Shown: in pieces, positions 30,217 to 40,040 of the stretch | Numbering within the stretch: the first letter of the stretch is position 1 | Layout of the letters: every line of letters begins with the position of its first letter | Assembly: GCF_000308615.1 (NCBI RefSeq) | Contig: NZ_BAGB01000040.1 | Coordinates: 124,001 to 188,000, forward strand | Direction: 5' to 3' | Length of the DNA: 64,000 bases | Source of the DNA: Nocardia jiangxiensis NBRC 101359 | GTDB taxonomy: Bacteria > Actinomycetota > Actinomycetes > Mycobacteriales > Mycobacteriaceae | Translations under genes and position numbers: made by a program | Notes under the pieces: generated by a model | Databases searched by the model: none | Seen by the model: the letters and a program-made list of their open reading frames with translations, nothing else | Told to the model about the DNA's origin: nothing

Positions 30217-32047
30217 GTTCGTAGCCGCATCGACCGCGGCGAGCACCGACCTGACCGCCTTCGGGCACGACCCGTGGTGGCTGGTGATCGTCAAATGTGT
30301 CGCGATCTTCATCTTCCTGCTGCTGATCCCGATGCTGGGCGTCTACGCCGAACGCAAGATCGTCGCGTTCATGCAGATGCGCGTGGGCCCGAACCGCGTC
30401 GGCCCGAACGGGACGCTGCAGTCCATCGCCGACGGGGTCAAGATGCTCCTGAAGGAGGACATCGTCCCGGCCATCGTGGACAAGCCGATATTCATTCTCG
30501 CGCCGGTGATTTCGCTGATTCCGGCGGTGATGGCGTTCGCGGTGATGCCCTTCGGGCCGCAGGTGTCGATCTTCGGCACCCACACTCCGCTGCAGCTGAC
30601 CGATATGCCCGTCGGGGTGCTGTACATCCTGGCGATGGCCTCGGTCGGGGTCTACGGGATCGTGCTGGCCGGATGGGCCTCTGGTTCGACCTATCCGCTG
30701 CTGGGCGGGCTGCGCTCGACCGCGCAGGTGATCTCCTACGAGATCGCCATGGCCGCCTGCTTCGCCGCGGTGTTCCTGCTGACCGGCACCATGTCCACCT
30801 CCGGCATCGTCGCGTACCAGTACGGCACCTGGAATGTGTTCCTGCTGCTGCCCTCGTTCGTGATCTACGCGGTCTCGATGGTCGGCGAGACCAACCGAGC
30901 CCCGTTCGACCTGCCCGAAGCCGAGGGCGAACTGGTCGGCGGATTCCACACCGAGTACTCCTCGCTCAAATTCGCGATGTTCATGATGGCCGAGTACATC
31001 AACATGGGCACCGTCTCGGCGCTGGCGACCACGTTGTTCTTCGGCGGCTGGCACGCCCCGTTCCCGCTGAGCCTGTGGGCGGGCGCGAATTCGGGCTGGT
31101 GGCCGCTGCTGTGGTTCACCGCGAAGGTGTGGGTGTTCCTGTTCGTGTTCATCTGGCTGCGCGGCACGCTGCCGCGGCTGCGCTACGACCAGTTCATGAA
31201 TCTGGGCTGGAAGCTGCTGATCCCGGCCTCGCTGCTGTGGGTGATGTTCGTGGCCGTACTGAAAGTGCTGCAGGACAACGGATATCACGTACAGACCGCC
31301 GGACTGGTGATCGGCGGCATCGTGCTGACCCTGCTGCTGCTCGCGGCGGTGGTGCGCGCCGGACTGCGCGGCAACGACCGGCCCGCCCGCACCGAATCCG
31401 CGCATCCCACACCGGAATACGCCGGATTCCCGGTCCCGCCGATGCCCACGACCCCGCCCCCGCGCGGTCCGAAACCCGGTCTGCTCGAACCGTTCGGCGG
31501 TTTCGCGGTCACCTTCCTGACCATGTTCAAAAAGCCCAACACCGAGTTCTATCCCGAGGTCAAAGTCCCCACCGCGCCCCGCTATCACGGCCGTCACCAG
31601 CTCAACCGGCACCCCGACGGGCTGGAGAAATGCATAGGCTGCGAACTGTGCGCGTGGGCGTGCCCCGCGGATGCGATCTACGTCGAAGGCGCGGACAACA
31701 CCGAGACCGAACGCTATTCCCCCGGCGAACGGTACGGCCGGGTCTACCAGATCAACTATCTGCGCTGCATCGGCTGCGGACTGTGCATCGAGGCGTGCCC
31801 CACCCGCGCGCTGACGATGACCAACGAATACGAACTCGCCGACGACAACCGCGCCGACCTGATCTACGAGAAGGACCGGCTGCTGGCCCCACTCGAGCCC
31901 GGCATGACCCTCCCGCCGCACGCGATGGTCCCCGACACCACCGAACAGGACTACTACCTCGGCACCGTCGATGTGCTCGGCAGTCTTGCCGCGGGACAGG
32001 ACCCGAACCAGGCGCCCGCGGCTCACACCGAAGGAGCCCTGCGATGA
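30209..32047 (+). CDS. nuoHI: Fused NADH-quinone oxidoreductase subunits H and I
   Basis: 612 residues in one uninterrupted frame. Residues 1-395 are NuoH: about eight helices, with the quinone-channel signatures [17 protein letters not shown] and [18 protein letters not shown] Pro-rich linker (about 396-425) leads to NuoI, whose two 4Fe-4S ferredoxin motifs are [12 protein letters not shown] and [12 protein letters not shown]. In related actinomycetes these are separate proteins. There is no stop between the domains. An in-frame ATG at 31442 could restart a separate NuoI, but it has no Shine-Dalgarno. The GTG start overlaps the nuoG end by eight bases. Confidence 0.9.
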   Translation: MNEFVAASTAASTDLTAFGHDPWWLVIVKCVAIFIFLLLIPMLGVYAERKIVAFMQMRVGPNRVGPNGTLQSIADGVKMLLKEDIVPAIVDKPIFILAPVISLIPAVMAFAVMPFGPQVSIFGTHTPLQLTDMPVGVLYILAMASVGVYGIVLAGWASGSTYPLLGGLRSTAQVISYEIAMAACFAAVFLLTGTMSTSGIVAYQYGTWNVFLLLPSFVIYAVSMVGETNRAPFDLPEAEGELVGGFHTEYSSLKFAMFMMAEYINMGTVSALATTLFFGGWHAPFPLSLWAGANSGWWPLLWFTAKVWVFLFVFIWLRGTLPRLRYDQFMNLGWKLLIPASLLWVMFVAVLKVLQDNGYHVQTAGLVIGGIVLTLLLLAAVVRAGLRGNDRPARTESAHPTPEYAGFPVPPMPTTPPPRGPKPGLLEPFGGFAVTFLTMFKKPNTEFYPEVKVPTAPRYHGRHQLNRHPDGLEKCIGCELCAWACPADAIYVEGADNTETERYSPGERYGRVYQINYLRCIGCGLCIEACPTRALTMTNEYELADDNRADLIYEKDRLLAPLEPGMTLPPHAMVPDTTEQDYYLGTVDVLGSLAAGQDPNQAPAAHTEGALR

Positions 32048-32112
32048 CTCCGGCGACACATCGCGGCGCTACAGCTACACCGCGTACCGGACCCGAAGGA
32101 GGTTCGCGATGA
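32044..32112 (+). CDS. 22-codon mini-ORF bridging nuoHI and nuoJ
   Basis: The ATG overlaps the nuoHI stop (ATGA at 32044-32047) and its own TGA overlaps the nuoJ ATG (32109-32112), so ribosomes could pass through all three frames without leaving. The product starts [12 protein letters not shown] and is hydrophilic and Thr/Gly-rich, with no known domain. The AGGAGG near its 3' end is the nuoJ Shine-Dalgarno. A role in translational coupling is inferred from the overlaps; it may not make a stable peptide. Confidence 0.45.
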   Translation: MTPATHRGATATPRTGPEGGSR

Positions 32113-32981
32113 CCATCCTGGCGACACAACTGGTTTCGGCCACCCAGCAGATTCCGCTGGCCGCGCACCCGGTACGCGCCTCCACCGGTGAAGCGGTGCT
32201 GTTCTGGGTGCTGGCGGTGGTCTCGGTCGTCGGCGCGGTCGGCATGGTGACCGCGCGCAAGGCTGTGCATGCCGCGATGTGCCTGGCGGGCACCATGATC
32301 ACCCTGTCGGTGTTCTACATCGCCGAGAATGCCCTGTTCCTGGGCGTGGTGCAGATCGTGGTCTACACCGGCGCGGTGATGATGCTGTTCCTGTTCGTGC
32401 TGATGCTCGTCGGGGTCGACTCCTCCGAATCGTTGCGCGAAACACTGCGCGGGCATCGCATCGCTGTCCTGGTGGTCGGCATCGGCTTCGGGCTGATCCT
32501 GATCGCCGCGATCTCGCGCGGCATGCGCGATCATTCGGTCGCCGGCACCGGACCCGGCTTCGCCCAGGACACCATCGGCGAACTGGCCGAACTGATCTTC
32601 GTGCGGTACGTGTGGGCGTTCGAACTCACCGGCGCACTGCTGATCACCGCCACCATCGGCGCGATGGTGCTCGCGCACCGCGAACGGTTCGGGCCGCGCA
32701 CCGACCAGCGCGAGATGTCCCAGCGCCGGGTGCGCCGCGGCGATCGGGTCACCCCGCTGCCCACCCCGGGCGTGTACGCCCGGCACAACGCGGTCGACGT
32801 CCCCGCCCGCCTGCCCGACGGCTCGTTCGCCGAACTGTCGGTCAGCACCGTGCTGCGCCACCGCCGCAACCGCGCCCACACCGAGGCCGCGGCCATCGGC
32901 GTGGGCCTGACCGACTCGGACGACAACGCCCGCCCCGCAAACGGGAACGGCTCCGGCAACGACGCCCCCACGCACGGCTGA
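32109..32981 (+). CDS. nuoJ: NADH-quinone oxidoreductase subunit J
   Basis: 290 residues. Five helices occupy about residues 25-195, including [12 protein letters not shown] and the conserved [18 protein letters not shown] segment whose third helix carries the pi-bulge in complex I. The C-terminal 95 residues are a hydrophilic extension. The ATG is preceded by AAGGAGGTTCGCG, an excellent ribosome site. Confidence 0.94.
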   Translation: MTILATQLVSATQQIPLAAHPVRASTGEAVLFWVLAVVSVVGAVGMVTARKAVHAAMCLAGTMITLSVFYIAENALFLGVVQIVVYTGAVMMLFLFVLMLVGVDSSESLRETLRGHRIAVLVVGIGFGLILIAAISRGMRDHSVAGTGPGFAQDTIGELAELIFVRYVWAFELTGALLITATIGAMVLAHRERFGPRTDQREMSQRRVRRGDRVTPLPTPGVYARHNAVDVPARLPDGSFAELSVSTVLRHRRNRAHTEAAAIGVGLTDSDDNARPANGNGSGNDAPTHG

Positions 32982-32997
32982 CCAGAAAGGCTCTGCG

Positions 32998-33297
32998 GTG
33001 AATCCGGACAACTACCTGTATCTCTCGGCTCTGCTGTTCACCATCGGTGCGGCCGGAGTTCTGGTGCGGCGCAACGCGATCGTGGTGTTCATGTGCATCG
33101 AGCTGATGCTCAACGCGGTGAACCTGACCTTCGTGACCTTCGCCCGCGAACACGGCAACCTCGACGGTCAGGTCTTCGCCTTCTTCACGATGGTCGTGGC
33201 CGCGGCCGAGGTCGTCATCGGCTTGGCCATCATCATGACCATCTTCCGCGCCCGCCGCTCGACCTCGGTCGACGACGCCAACCTGCTGAAGTACTGA
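32998..33297 (+). CDS. nuoK: NADH-quinone oxidoreductase subunit K
   Basis: 99 residues and three helices, the normal NuoK size. The conserved membrane glutamates are in [10 protein letters not shown] and [10 protein letters not shown], which belong to the proton path. The GTG follows AGAAAGGCTCTGC. A single base separates it from nuoL. Confidence 0.96.
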   Translation: MNPDNYLYLSALLFTIGAAGVLVRRNAIVVFMCIELMLNAVNLTFVTFAREHGNLDGQVFAFFTMVVAAAEVVIGLAIIMTIFRARRSTSVDDANLLKY

Positions 33298-33298
33298 T

Positions 33299-35188
33299 AT
33301 GGATACCACGCAGATGCTGTGGCTCCTGCCCGCGATCCCGCTGGCCGGTGCGGTGATCCTGCTGCTGGCCGGGCGCGTGAGCAACGCCTGGGGACATTGG
33401 CTCGGCCTGCTCGCCGCACTGGGTTCGTTCGCGATCGCGGTGTGGGCCTTCGTCGATATGCTCGGCCGCTCCGATGCCACCCGCGCGGTCTCGCACGACT
33501 TCTTCAGCTGGGTGCCCGCGGCCGGACTGCAGGTGAACTTCACCCTGCAACTCGATCAGCTCTCGATCTGCTTCGCGCTGCTGATCACCGGCGTCGGATC
33601 GCTGATCCACCTGTACTCGGTCGGCTACATGGCGCACGATCCCGGGCGGCGGCGCTTCTTCGCCTACCTGAACCTGTTCCTGGCCGCGATGCTGGTGCTG
33701 GTCCTGGCGGGCAACTATCTGGTGCTGTATCTGGGCTGGGAGGGCGTGGGTCTGGCGTCCTACCTGCTGATCGGGTTCTGGTATCACAAGCCCTCGGCCG
33801 CGACCGCTGCCAAGAAGGCGTTCGTGGTCAACCGGGTCGGCGATATGGGCCTGGCGATCGCGTTGTTCGTCATGTTCGCCACCTTCGGCTCACTCGATTT
33901 CGGGCAGGTGTTCGGCGGTGCGCCGCACGCGGGACAGGGCACACTGACCGCGATCGGGCTGTTGCTGCTGCTGGGCGCGTGCGGTAAATCCGCGCAGGTG
34001 CCGCTGCAGTCCTGGCTCGGGGACGCGATGGAGGGCCCGACCCCGGTCTCCGCGCTGATCCACGCAGCCACCATGGTCACCGCCGGGGTGTACCTGATCG
34101 CCCGCTCGCACGCCATCTTCGACCTCGCCCCCGGCGCTCGCGCGGGCGTGCTGATCGTTGGCGCGGTGACGTTGCTGTTCGGTGCGATCATCGGCTGCGC
34201 CAAGGACGACATCAAGAAGGCCCTGGCCGCCTCGACCATGAGCCAGATCGGGTACATGGTCCTGGCCGCGGGCCTGGGCCCGGCCGGATACGCGGTGGCG
34301 ATCATGCATCTGCTCACCCACGGATTCTTCAAGGCCGGACTGTTCCTGGGCGCGGGATCGGTGATGCACGCGATGAACGACGAAACCGATATGCGCCGCT
34401 ACGGCGGGCTGCGCGTGCTCATGCCGATCACCTTCGTCACCTTCGGCCTGGGATACCTGGCGATCATCGGGGTGCCGCCCTTCGCGGGCTTCTTCTCCAA
34501 GGACCGCATCATCGAGGCCGCGTTCGGGTACGGCGGCGCGAGCGGAGTCACCCTCGGCGTCGCGGCGCTGCTGGGTGCGGGGATCACCGCGTTCTACATG
34601 ACACGGGTGATGCTGCTGACATTCTTCGGCAAGCGCCGCTGGCGGCCCGAGACCCACCCGCACGAATCACCCGTCGCCATGACCGGTCCGATGATCGTGC
34701 TCGCGCTGGGCTCGATCTTCTCCGGCGGCGTGTTCGTGTTCGGGTCCTCGCTGCAGAACTGGCTCGAACCCGTTGTCGGACAGCGGCATTCCGAAGGCGG
34801 CATGCCCTCCTGGGTGGTCACGGTGCTGGCACTGCTGGTCGTCGCGGCCGGTGTGGTGCTGGCCTACCGCCAGTACGGGCAACGTCCCGTCCCCGAAACC
34901 GCACCCGTGCCGGTGTCCGCGCTCACCGTTGCGGCCCGCCGCGACCTGTACGGCGACGCGGTCAACGAGGCCGCGTTCATGCGCCCCGGCGCCCGGCTGA
35001 CCCGCTCGCTGGTGTTCCTGGACACCCGCGGCATCGACGGCCTGGTCAACTCCACGGCCACCGTCATCGGCGCGGCCTCCACCCGGATCCGGCGCGTGCA
35101 AACCGGTTTCGTGCGCTCGTACGCGCTGTCCATGTTCGCCGGCGCGGCCCTGGTGGTCGTGGCCCTGCTGGCGGTGAGTCTGATATGA
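33299..35188 (+). CDS. nuoL: NADH-quinone oxidoreductase subunit L
   Basis: 629 residues, the distal antiporter-like subunit with the long lateral helix at its C-terminus. Signatures include [15 protein letters not shown], the channel lysine in [27 protein letters not shown] and [12 protein letters not shown]. The last 22 codons have a diverged copy directly downstream. Confidence 0.96.
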   Translation: MDTTQMLWLLPAIPLAGAVILLLAGRVSNAWGHWLGLLAALGSFAIAVWAFVDMLGRSDATRAVSHDFFSWVPAAGLQVNFTLQLDQLSICFALLITGVGSLIHLYSVGYMAHDPGRRRFFAYLNLFLAAMLVLVLAGNYLVLYLGWEGVGLASYLLIGFWYHKPSAATAAKKAFVVNRVGDMGLAIALFVMFATFGSLDFGQVFGGAPHAGQGTLTAIGLLLLLGACGKSAQVPLQSWLGDAMEGPTPVSALIHAATMVTAGVYLIARSHAIFDLAPGARAGVLIVGAVTLLFGAIIGCAKDDIKKALAASTMSQIGYMVLAAGLGPAGYAVAIMHLLTHGFFKAGLFLGAGSVMHAMNDETDMRRYGGLRVLMPITFVTFGLGYLAIIGVPPFAGFFSKDRIIEAAFGYGGASGVTLGVAALLGAGITAFYMTRVMLLTFFGKRRWRPETHPHESPVAMTGPMIVLALGSIFSGGVFVFGSSLQNWLEPVVGQRHSEGGMPSWVVTVLALLVVAAGVVLAYRQYGQRPVPETAPVPVSALTVAARRDLYGDAVNEAAFMRPGARLTRSLVFLDTRGIDGLVNSTATVIGAASTRIRRVQTGFVRSYALSMFAGAALVVVALLAVSLI

Positions 35189-35256
35189 GCGCCCCGTCCA
35201 TGTTCACCCGTGCGGCCCCGGTGGTCGCCGCCCTGCTCACGGTGAGGTCGATGTGA
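35121..35256 (+). repeat. Diverged tandem duplication of the nuoL 3' end (68-bp period)
   Basis: The 68 bases ending with the nuoL stop (35121-35188) align without gaps to the next 68 bases (35189-35256), with about 53 identities counted by eye. Shared blocks include GTCCATGTTC, GCGGCC, GGTGGTCG, GCCCTGCT and CGGTGAG. Confidence 0.75.
35185..35256 (+). CDS. 23-codon mini-ORF bridging nuoL and nuoM
   Basis: The ATG overlaps the nuoL stop (ATGA) and its TGA overlaps the nuoM GTG (GTGA), the same bridging design as between nuoHI and nuoJ. The product starts [14 protein letters not shown] and mirrors the last residues of NuoL ([12 protein letters not shown]), because the DNA is a tandem copy of that end. 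It is read in a different frame from nuoL but over the aligned codons. Coupling nuoL to nuoM is the likely effect; a functional peptide is unproven. Confidence 0.5.
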   Translation: MSAPSMFTRAAPVVAALLTVRSM

Positions 35257-36926
35257 ACTATCCCTGGCTGACGACTCTGTGGGTGCTGCCGCTGGTCGGC
35301 GCGATCGTGGTGGTGGCGGTGCCGCGCGCCTGGCGGACCGCGGCACGGGCGACCGGGCTGCTGGTGGCGGTGGCCACGCTGGTGATCGCGATCGTGATCG
35401 CGGCACGGTTCACCCCCGGCGGACCGCAGTATCAGATGGTCGAATCACACCGGTGGATACCGGCTTTCGGGGCCGGATACACCCTGGGACTCGACGGGAT
35501 CGCCCTGGCTCTGGTCCTGCTGACCGCAGGACTGGTGCCGCTGCTGATCGTGGCCGGATGGCGTGACGAGGACGAAGCCGGCGGCGGCCGGCGCGTGGCG
35601 CACATCTACGTGGCGCTGACGCTTGTGGTCGAGTCGATGGTGCTGGTGTCCTTCGTCTCGCTGGACATCCTGCTGTTCTACGTGTTCTTCGAGGTCATGC
35701 TGATCCCGATGTACTTCCTCATCGGCGGCTTCGGACCACACGGCGCCGATCCCGAACTGCGCCGCGCCCGCTCGCGCGCGGCGGTGAAGTTCCTGCTGTA
35801 CAACCTGTTCGGCGGACTGATCATGCTCGCCGCGGTGATCGGACTCTACGTGCTCACCGCCCGCCAGCACCTCGGCGGAGCCGGCGGGACGTTCGATTTC
35901 CGGGCCGTGGTCCAAGCCGCCGCGACCGGACAGCTCGGCGCAGGGCCTGCGGTGCTCAACGGGCTGTTCCTGGGATTCTTGTTCGCCTTCGCGGTCAAGG
36001 CCCCGCTGTGGCCGCTGCACACCTGGCTGCCCGGGGCGGCGGTCTCGGCGACCCCCTCGAGCGCGGTGCTGATGATGGCGGTGGTCGACAAGGTCGGCAC
36101 CTTCGGCATGCTGCGGTACTGCCTGCTGCTGTTCCCGCACGCCTCGAAAACCTATGCGCCACTGATCAGTGTGCTGGCCGTGGTCGGGATCGTGTACGGC
36201 GCGATCGTGGCGATCGGACAACGCGACGTGATGCGCCTGATCGCCTACACCTCCATCTCGCACTTCGGATTCATCATCCTGGGCATCTTCGCGATGACCA
36301 ACCAGAGCGGTTCGGGTGCGACGCTGTACATGGTCAACCACGGCATCTCCACCGCGGCACTGTTCCTGATCGCCGGATTCCTGGTCTCGCGCAGGGGAAC
36401 TCGCCTGATCGCCGACTTCGGCGGGGTGCAGAAGGTGGCACCGGTCCTGGCCGGGACGTTCCTGATCGCGGGCCTGGCCACCCTCTCGCTGCCGGGCCTG
36501 GCGCCGTTCGTCAGCGAATTCCTGGTCCTGGTGGGCACATTCACCCGATACCCGGTCGCGGCGATCTTCGCCACCAGCGCACTGGTCCTGGCCGCGCTGT
36601 ACGTGCTGTGGATGTACCAGCGAATGATGACCGGCCCGGTCAAGGAGGGCAACGAGCGAGTCCGGGATCTGCTGCCACGCGAACTCGTGGTCGTGGTGCC
36701 GCTCATCGCGGCGCTGCTGTTCCTGGGCGCCTACCCGAAACCCCTGCTGGACCGGATCAATCCGGCCGTCGCGGGCACGCTCAGCACGATCGGGGCGCAC
36801 GATCCCGCGCCCGCGGTACCGCAGGCCACATCCGAGCACAGCAGATCCGCCGGAAGTCCCCGGCCGGCCGAAGGGGCGCACGCCGCCACCGGACCGGCCG
36901 CCGCGAACGGAGGTACACACCCGTGA
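35253..36926 (+). CDS. nuoM: NADH-quinone oxidoreductase subunit M
   Basis: 557 residues, about 14 helices, an antiporter-like proton-pumping subunit. Signatures are F-F-E-V-M-L-I-P-M-Y-F (the conserved glutamate), F-A-V-K-A-P-L-W-P-L-H-T-W-L-P and S-I-S-H-F-G-F-I-I-L-G. The 55-residue C-terminal tail is rich in Pro, Ala and Ser. The GTG overlaps the stop of the preceding mini-ORF. Confidence 0.96.
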   Translation: MNYPWLTTLWVLPLVGAIVVVAVPRAWRTAARATGLLVAVATLVIAIVIAARFTPGGPQYQMVESHRWIPAFGAGYTLGLDGIALALVLLTAGLVPLLIVAGWRDEDEAGGGRRVAHIYVALTLVVESMVLVSFVSLDILLFYVFFEVMLIPMYFLIGGFGPHGADPELRRARSRAAVKFLLYNLFGGLIMLAAVIGLYVLTARQHLGGAGGTFDFRAVVQAAATGQLGAGPAVLNGLFLGFLFAFAVKAPLWPLHTWLPGAAVSATPSSAVLMMAVVDKVGTFGMLRYCLLLFPHASKTYAPLISVLAVVGIVYGAIVAIGQRDVMRLIAYTSISHFGFIILGIFAMTNQSGSGATLYMVNHGISTAALFLIAGFLVSRRGTRLIADFGGVQKVAPVLAGTFLIAGLATLSLPGLAPFVSEFLVLVGTFTRYPVAAIFATSALVLAALYVLWMYQRMMTGPVKEGNERVRDLLPRELVVVVPLIAALLFLGAYPKPLLDRINPAVAGTLSTIGAHDPAPAVPQATSEHSRSAGSPRPAEGAHAATGPAAANGGTHP

Positions 36927-38548
36927 GTTCCCTTCTCGCCGCGACGGTTCCGGCACCCCCGATCGAATACCGTGATCTGTCACCGATGCTCGTCGTGTTC
37001 GGCGTCGCCGTCGTGGCGGTGCTGGTGGAGGCATTCGCGCCGCGCTCGTGGCGCTACGTGCTGCAACTGCTGCTGGGCGCGGCCGGACTCGTGGTCGCCC
37101 TGGTCATGGTGATCGGCCTGGCCGGTACACACAGCACCGCCGTGGTCGGCGCGGTCGCCATCGACAACGTCACCCTCGTACTGCAGGGCACGATCCTGGT
37201 GACCGCCCTGTTCGGCATGGCGCTGATGGCCGAACGCGGCATCGAACCCCGGCTGGGCCGCACACGCCGTGAGGGGCCGGGCACCTGGAGTCGCACCGCC
37301 GCCCTGGCCGCCGGAGCCCGGGTGCCGGTGGACGCGTTCACCCCGCAGGCGTCCGCGACGCCGGGCAGCTCGGACGAGATCGCTGCCGCGCGTGCGGGAA
37401 TCACCACCACCGAGGTGTTCCCGCTGGCATTGTTCGCCGTCGGCGGGCTGATGCTGTTCCCGGCGTCCAACGATCTGCTGACCGCGTTCGTCGCGCTCGA
37501 GGTGCTCTCGTTGCCGCTGTATCTGCTGTGCGGGCTCGCGCGCCGCCGCAGGCTGCTCTCGCAGGAGGCGGCGCTGAAATACTTCCTGCTCGGCGCGTTC
37601 TCCTCCGCGTTCTTCCTGTACGGGATGGCGCTGCTGTACGGCTACGCCGGAACCGTGCGGTTCGCGGGCATCGCCGACGCGGTGGGCCGGGACTCGGGTT
37701 CGAAAACCCTTGCGGTACTGGGCCTTGCGATGCTCGCGGTCGGGCTGCTGTTCAAGATCGGTGCGGTGCCGTTCCAGTCCTGGGTGCCCGATGTGTACCA
37801 GGGTGCGCCGACCTCGGTGACCGCGTTCATGGCTGCGGGCACCAAGATCGCGGCCGTCGGTGTGCTGTTGCGCGTGCTGATGGTCGCGGTGCCGGGGCTG
37901 GGCCAGACGTGGCGGCCGATCCTGGCCGCGGTCGCGGTGGCCACCATGGCCGTCGGCGCGGTCATGGCGATCACCCAGACCGACGTCAAACGCATGCTCG
38001 CCTATTCCTCGGTCGCGCACGCCGGATTCATCCTGGTCGCGCTGGTCGCGGCGAACAGCGAAGGCGTGTCCTCGGTGCTGTTCTATCTGATCGCCTACGG
38101 CCTGAGCACCACCGGCGCGTTCGCGGTGGTGACGCTGGTGCGTGACCGGGTCGGCGACGAGGCCACCGCGATGTCGGCGTGGGCCGGGCTGGGCCGCCGA
38201 TCCCCGTGGCTGGCCTCTATTTTCGCGCTGTTCCTGCTCTCGTTCGCGGGCATTCCGCTCACCAGCGGGTTCGTCAGCAAGTTCGCGGTGTTCCAGGCCG
38301 CGGCGACCGGCGGCTACGCGTGGCTGGTCATCGTGGGCGTGGTCTGCAGTGCGATCGCCGCCTACTTCTACATCCGCGTCATCGTGCTGATGTTCTTCAC
38401 CGACCCGCCCGAGGACGCCCCGCAGATCGTGGCATCGCCGATCACCAGCACGGTGGTCGCGCTCACCGCCGCGGCGACCCTGGTCCTGGGCATCCTGCCG
38501 CAATCGGTGCTCGATATCGCCGATCGCGCAACACAATTCGTGCGCTGA
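36923..38548 (+). CDS. nuoN: NADH-quinone oxidoreductase subunit N
   Basis: 541 residues, the third antiporter-like subunit and last gene of the operon. Signatures include F-V-A-L-E-V-L-S-L-P-L-Y, the lysine in L-L-F-K-I-G-A-V-P-F-Q-S-W-V-P-D-V-Y-Q-G-A-P-T and R-M-L-A-Y-S-S-V-A-H-A-G-F. A hydrophilic insert at about 110-145 is longer than usual. The GTG overlaps the nuoM stop. The convergent hydrolase ends ten bases downstream. Confidence 0.95.
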   Translation: MSSLLAATVPAPPIEYRDLSPMLVVFGVAVVAVLVEAFAPRSWRYVLQLLLGAAGLVVALVMVIGLAGTHSTAVVGAVAIDNVTLVLQGTILVTALFGMALMAERGIEPRLGRTRREGPGTWSRTAALAAGARVPVDAFTPQASATPGSSDEIAAARAGITTTEVFPLALFAVGGLMLFPASNDLLTAFVALEVLSLPLYLLCGLARRRRLLSQEAALKYFLLGAFSSAFFLYGMALLYGYAGTVRFAGIADAVGRDSGSKTLAVLGLAMLAVGLLFKIGAVPFQSWVPDVYQGAPTSVTAFMAAGTKIAAVGVLLRVLMVAVPGLGQTWRPILAAVAVATMAVGAVMAITQTDVKRMLAYSSVAHAGFILVALVAANSEGVSSVLFYLIAYGLSTTGAFAVVTLVRDRVGDEATAMSAWAGLGRRSPWLASIFALFLLSFAGIPLTSGFVSKFAVFQAAATGGYAWLVIVGVVCSAIAAYFYIRVIVLMFFTDPPEDAPQIVASPITSTVVALTAAATLVLGILPQSVLDIADRATQFVR

Positions 38549-38558
38549 TCCGCGATCC

Positions 38559-39368
38559 TCAGCCCACGACCTCGCGCAGCCGGGCGGCGAACACCGCGGG
38601 ATTCTCCACGAATCCGACGTGGCCGCCGGGGAACAGGGTCGGTTCGATGCCGAGTTCGGCGCCCAGCGCGCGGGAGGTTCGATCGCAGAACACACCCGCG
38701 GACGCCTCGCCGATACCGATGACGAGCCGGTCCCGCACGCCGCGCAGAGCGTCCAGGTCGGGCTGCCAGCCCGAGGTGCCTTCCAACTCGTGCAGGTAGA
38801 AGTAGCGGTCGTTGGCGATGTCCGCGGGCGCCCGGTTCCCGAACATCTGCTGGAATCGGTCCTCGGGAAGTTCGAGTTCGGCGTAGGAGAAGAACTTTCG
38901 GATCCCGGCGATCTCGTCCTCGCGGAAGGTGGCCACAATATCCTTGCGCCGGGCACGCATGGCGGGCCGGTCGTCCAGTAGTTCGGCCAGCGGTGGCTCG
39001 TGGGCCACGGCGAGAGACACCAGCTCCGGGGCGGACTGCAGCAGTGCCAGTGTGGTGATCGCGCCGCCGGAGGATCCGAGCACGACGGCGGGTCCGGCGG
39101 CGATGTGCCGCAACAGCCGAGCCAGATCCTGCGCGCGCAGTTCGGGGGTCGAATCGGCTTCCGGGTCGTTCAGCGCACTGCCGAAATGCCCGCGCGGATC
39201 GGTGGTCAGCACGGTGTACTCCCGTGCCAGCTGCTCGGCCAATCCCGCGAACGGCGCGGCGTGCATCGGCGAACCCACCAGCCCCACGAGCGGTCCGCTG
39301 CCGCGCAGTTCGTAGTACAGCCGCACATCCGGCGCGGCGAGGGTACCCGCGGTGACGGGAATGCTCAT
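38559..39368 (-). CDS. Alpha/beta hydrolase
   Basis: 269 residues. The nucleophile elbow is L-G-S-S-G-G-A (Ser in G-S-S-G-G), preceded by T-D-P-R-G-H-F-G-S, and the catalytic His is in F-P-G-G-H-V-G-F-V-E near the C-terminus. It resembles the small-molecule esterase or haloperoxidase-like group. The ATG at 39368 is preceded by TTGGAGGATTCG. It has low similarity in design to the second hydrolase at 40041 (same G-x-x-x-Y-x-E/H start and hydrophobic P-L/P-V strand). Substrate unknown. Confidence 0.85.
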   Translation of the reverse strand: MSIPVTAGTLAAPDVRLYYELRGSGPLVGLVGSPMHAAPFAGLAEQLAREYTVLTTDPRGHFGSALNDPEADSTPELRAQDLARLLRHIAAGPAVVLGSSGGAITTLALLQSAPELVSLAVAHEPPLAELLDDRPAMRARRKDIVATFREDEIAGIRKFFSYAELELPEDRFQQMFGNRAPADIANDRYFYLHELEGTSGWQPDLDALRGVRDRLVIGIGEASAGVFCDRTSRALGAELGIEPTLFPGGHVGFVENPAVFAARLREVVG

Positions 39369-39488
39369 CGAATCCTCCAAGAGATCGAACCGGTCCTCGA
39401 TGTGGACTCCCCCAGTCTCCGGAATTCATCGGCGTGGTCCACCGAGACTTCCGGTCACCGCAGTGCCCTCCGGCGATAGCCTCGATAC

Positions 39489-39848
39489 ATGATCAACGGT
39501 GCGCACACCATCATTCACGCGGCCGATCCCGAAGCCGCCCGCGAATTCTTCCGCGACGTTCTCGGCCTGGCCCACGTGGACGCTGGGCACGGCTGGCTGA
39601 TCTTCCGCTCACCCCCGGCCGAGCTCGCGGTCCATCCCGCCGAGGCCCCCGACAGCGGGCGCTGCGAGTTGTACCTGATGTGCGACGACCTCACCGCGAC
39701 GGTCGAGGAGTTGCGGGCAAAGGGCGTCGAGTTCACCGGGGAGGTCACCCAGGAGCGCTGGGGGCTGCGCACCGCACTGATCGTCCCGGGGGCCGGACCG
39801 ATCGGGTTGTATCAGCCGACACACGAAATCGCCCACAGCATCGAGTGA
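39489..39848 (+). CDS. Glyoxalase/VOC-fold protein
   Basis: 119 residues with one complete VOC module pair: H-T-I-I-H-A-A-D-P-E-A-A-R-E-F-F-R-D-V-L-G-L and, in the second half, L-Y-L-M-C-D-D-L-T-A-T-V-E-E-L-R-A-K-G-V-E-F and G-L-Y-Q-P. VOC proteins include glyoxalases, dioxygenases and resistance proteins. The metal ligands of glyoxalase I are only partly matched, so no reaction is proposed. It is divergent from the hydrolase at 39368. Confidence 0.85.
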   Translation: MINGAHTIIHAADPEAAREFFRDVLGLAHVDAGHGWLIFRSPPAELAVHPAEAPDSGRCELYLMCDDLTATVEELRAKGVEFTGEVTQERWGLRTALIVPGAGPIGLYQPTHEIAHSIE

Positions 39849-39923
39849 TTCGCGTGGATCCAGGATCTCCATCGCGACCTTCTTGCGGGGATGACCGTCG
39901 TCAGCACCTCATTCCCGCTTGAT

Positions 39924-39949
39924 CCTAATCATATTAGGCAATATCCTAA
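39924..39949. promoter_or_regulatory. Two overlapping dyads in an AT-rich promoter patch
   Basis: CCTAAT-CAT-ATTAGG (39924-39938) overlaps TTAGG-CAATAT-CCTAA (39934-39949). Both have perfect arms and lie about 95 bases upstream of the hydrolase at 40041, in a strikingly AT-rich patch. They look like operator half-sites for a MarR- or TetR-type protein that is not encoded next door. Confidence 0.5.
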
Positions 39950-40040
39950 GCTAGATAACAACCCGTGTGATGCGCCGTGTTCGGCCGCCGCGGCCCCGAG
40001 CGATCGGCCCGCCGATCACGATGAAAGACCCACAGCTGCA

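Noticed and set aside
27502..30312. A 936-codon open frame antisense to nuoG and nuoF
   Set aside because: No recognisable protein pattern; the sense strand has every expected iron-sulfur motif.
30167..33011. Two long open frames antisense to nuoHI and nuoJ
   Set aside because: Low-complexity Gln/His/Arg-rich products, opposite well-conserved complex I genes.
36980..38956. A 658-codon open frame antisense to nuoN
   Set aside because: Product is His/Arg/Gln-rich without domains; nuoN is unmistakable on the other strand.
39934..39949. An iron box (IdeR/DtxR site)
   Set aside because: Arms TTAGG and CCTAA match, but the spacer is 6 instead of about 9 bases and the inner positions do not fit the 19-bp consensus.
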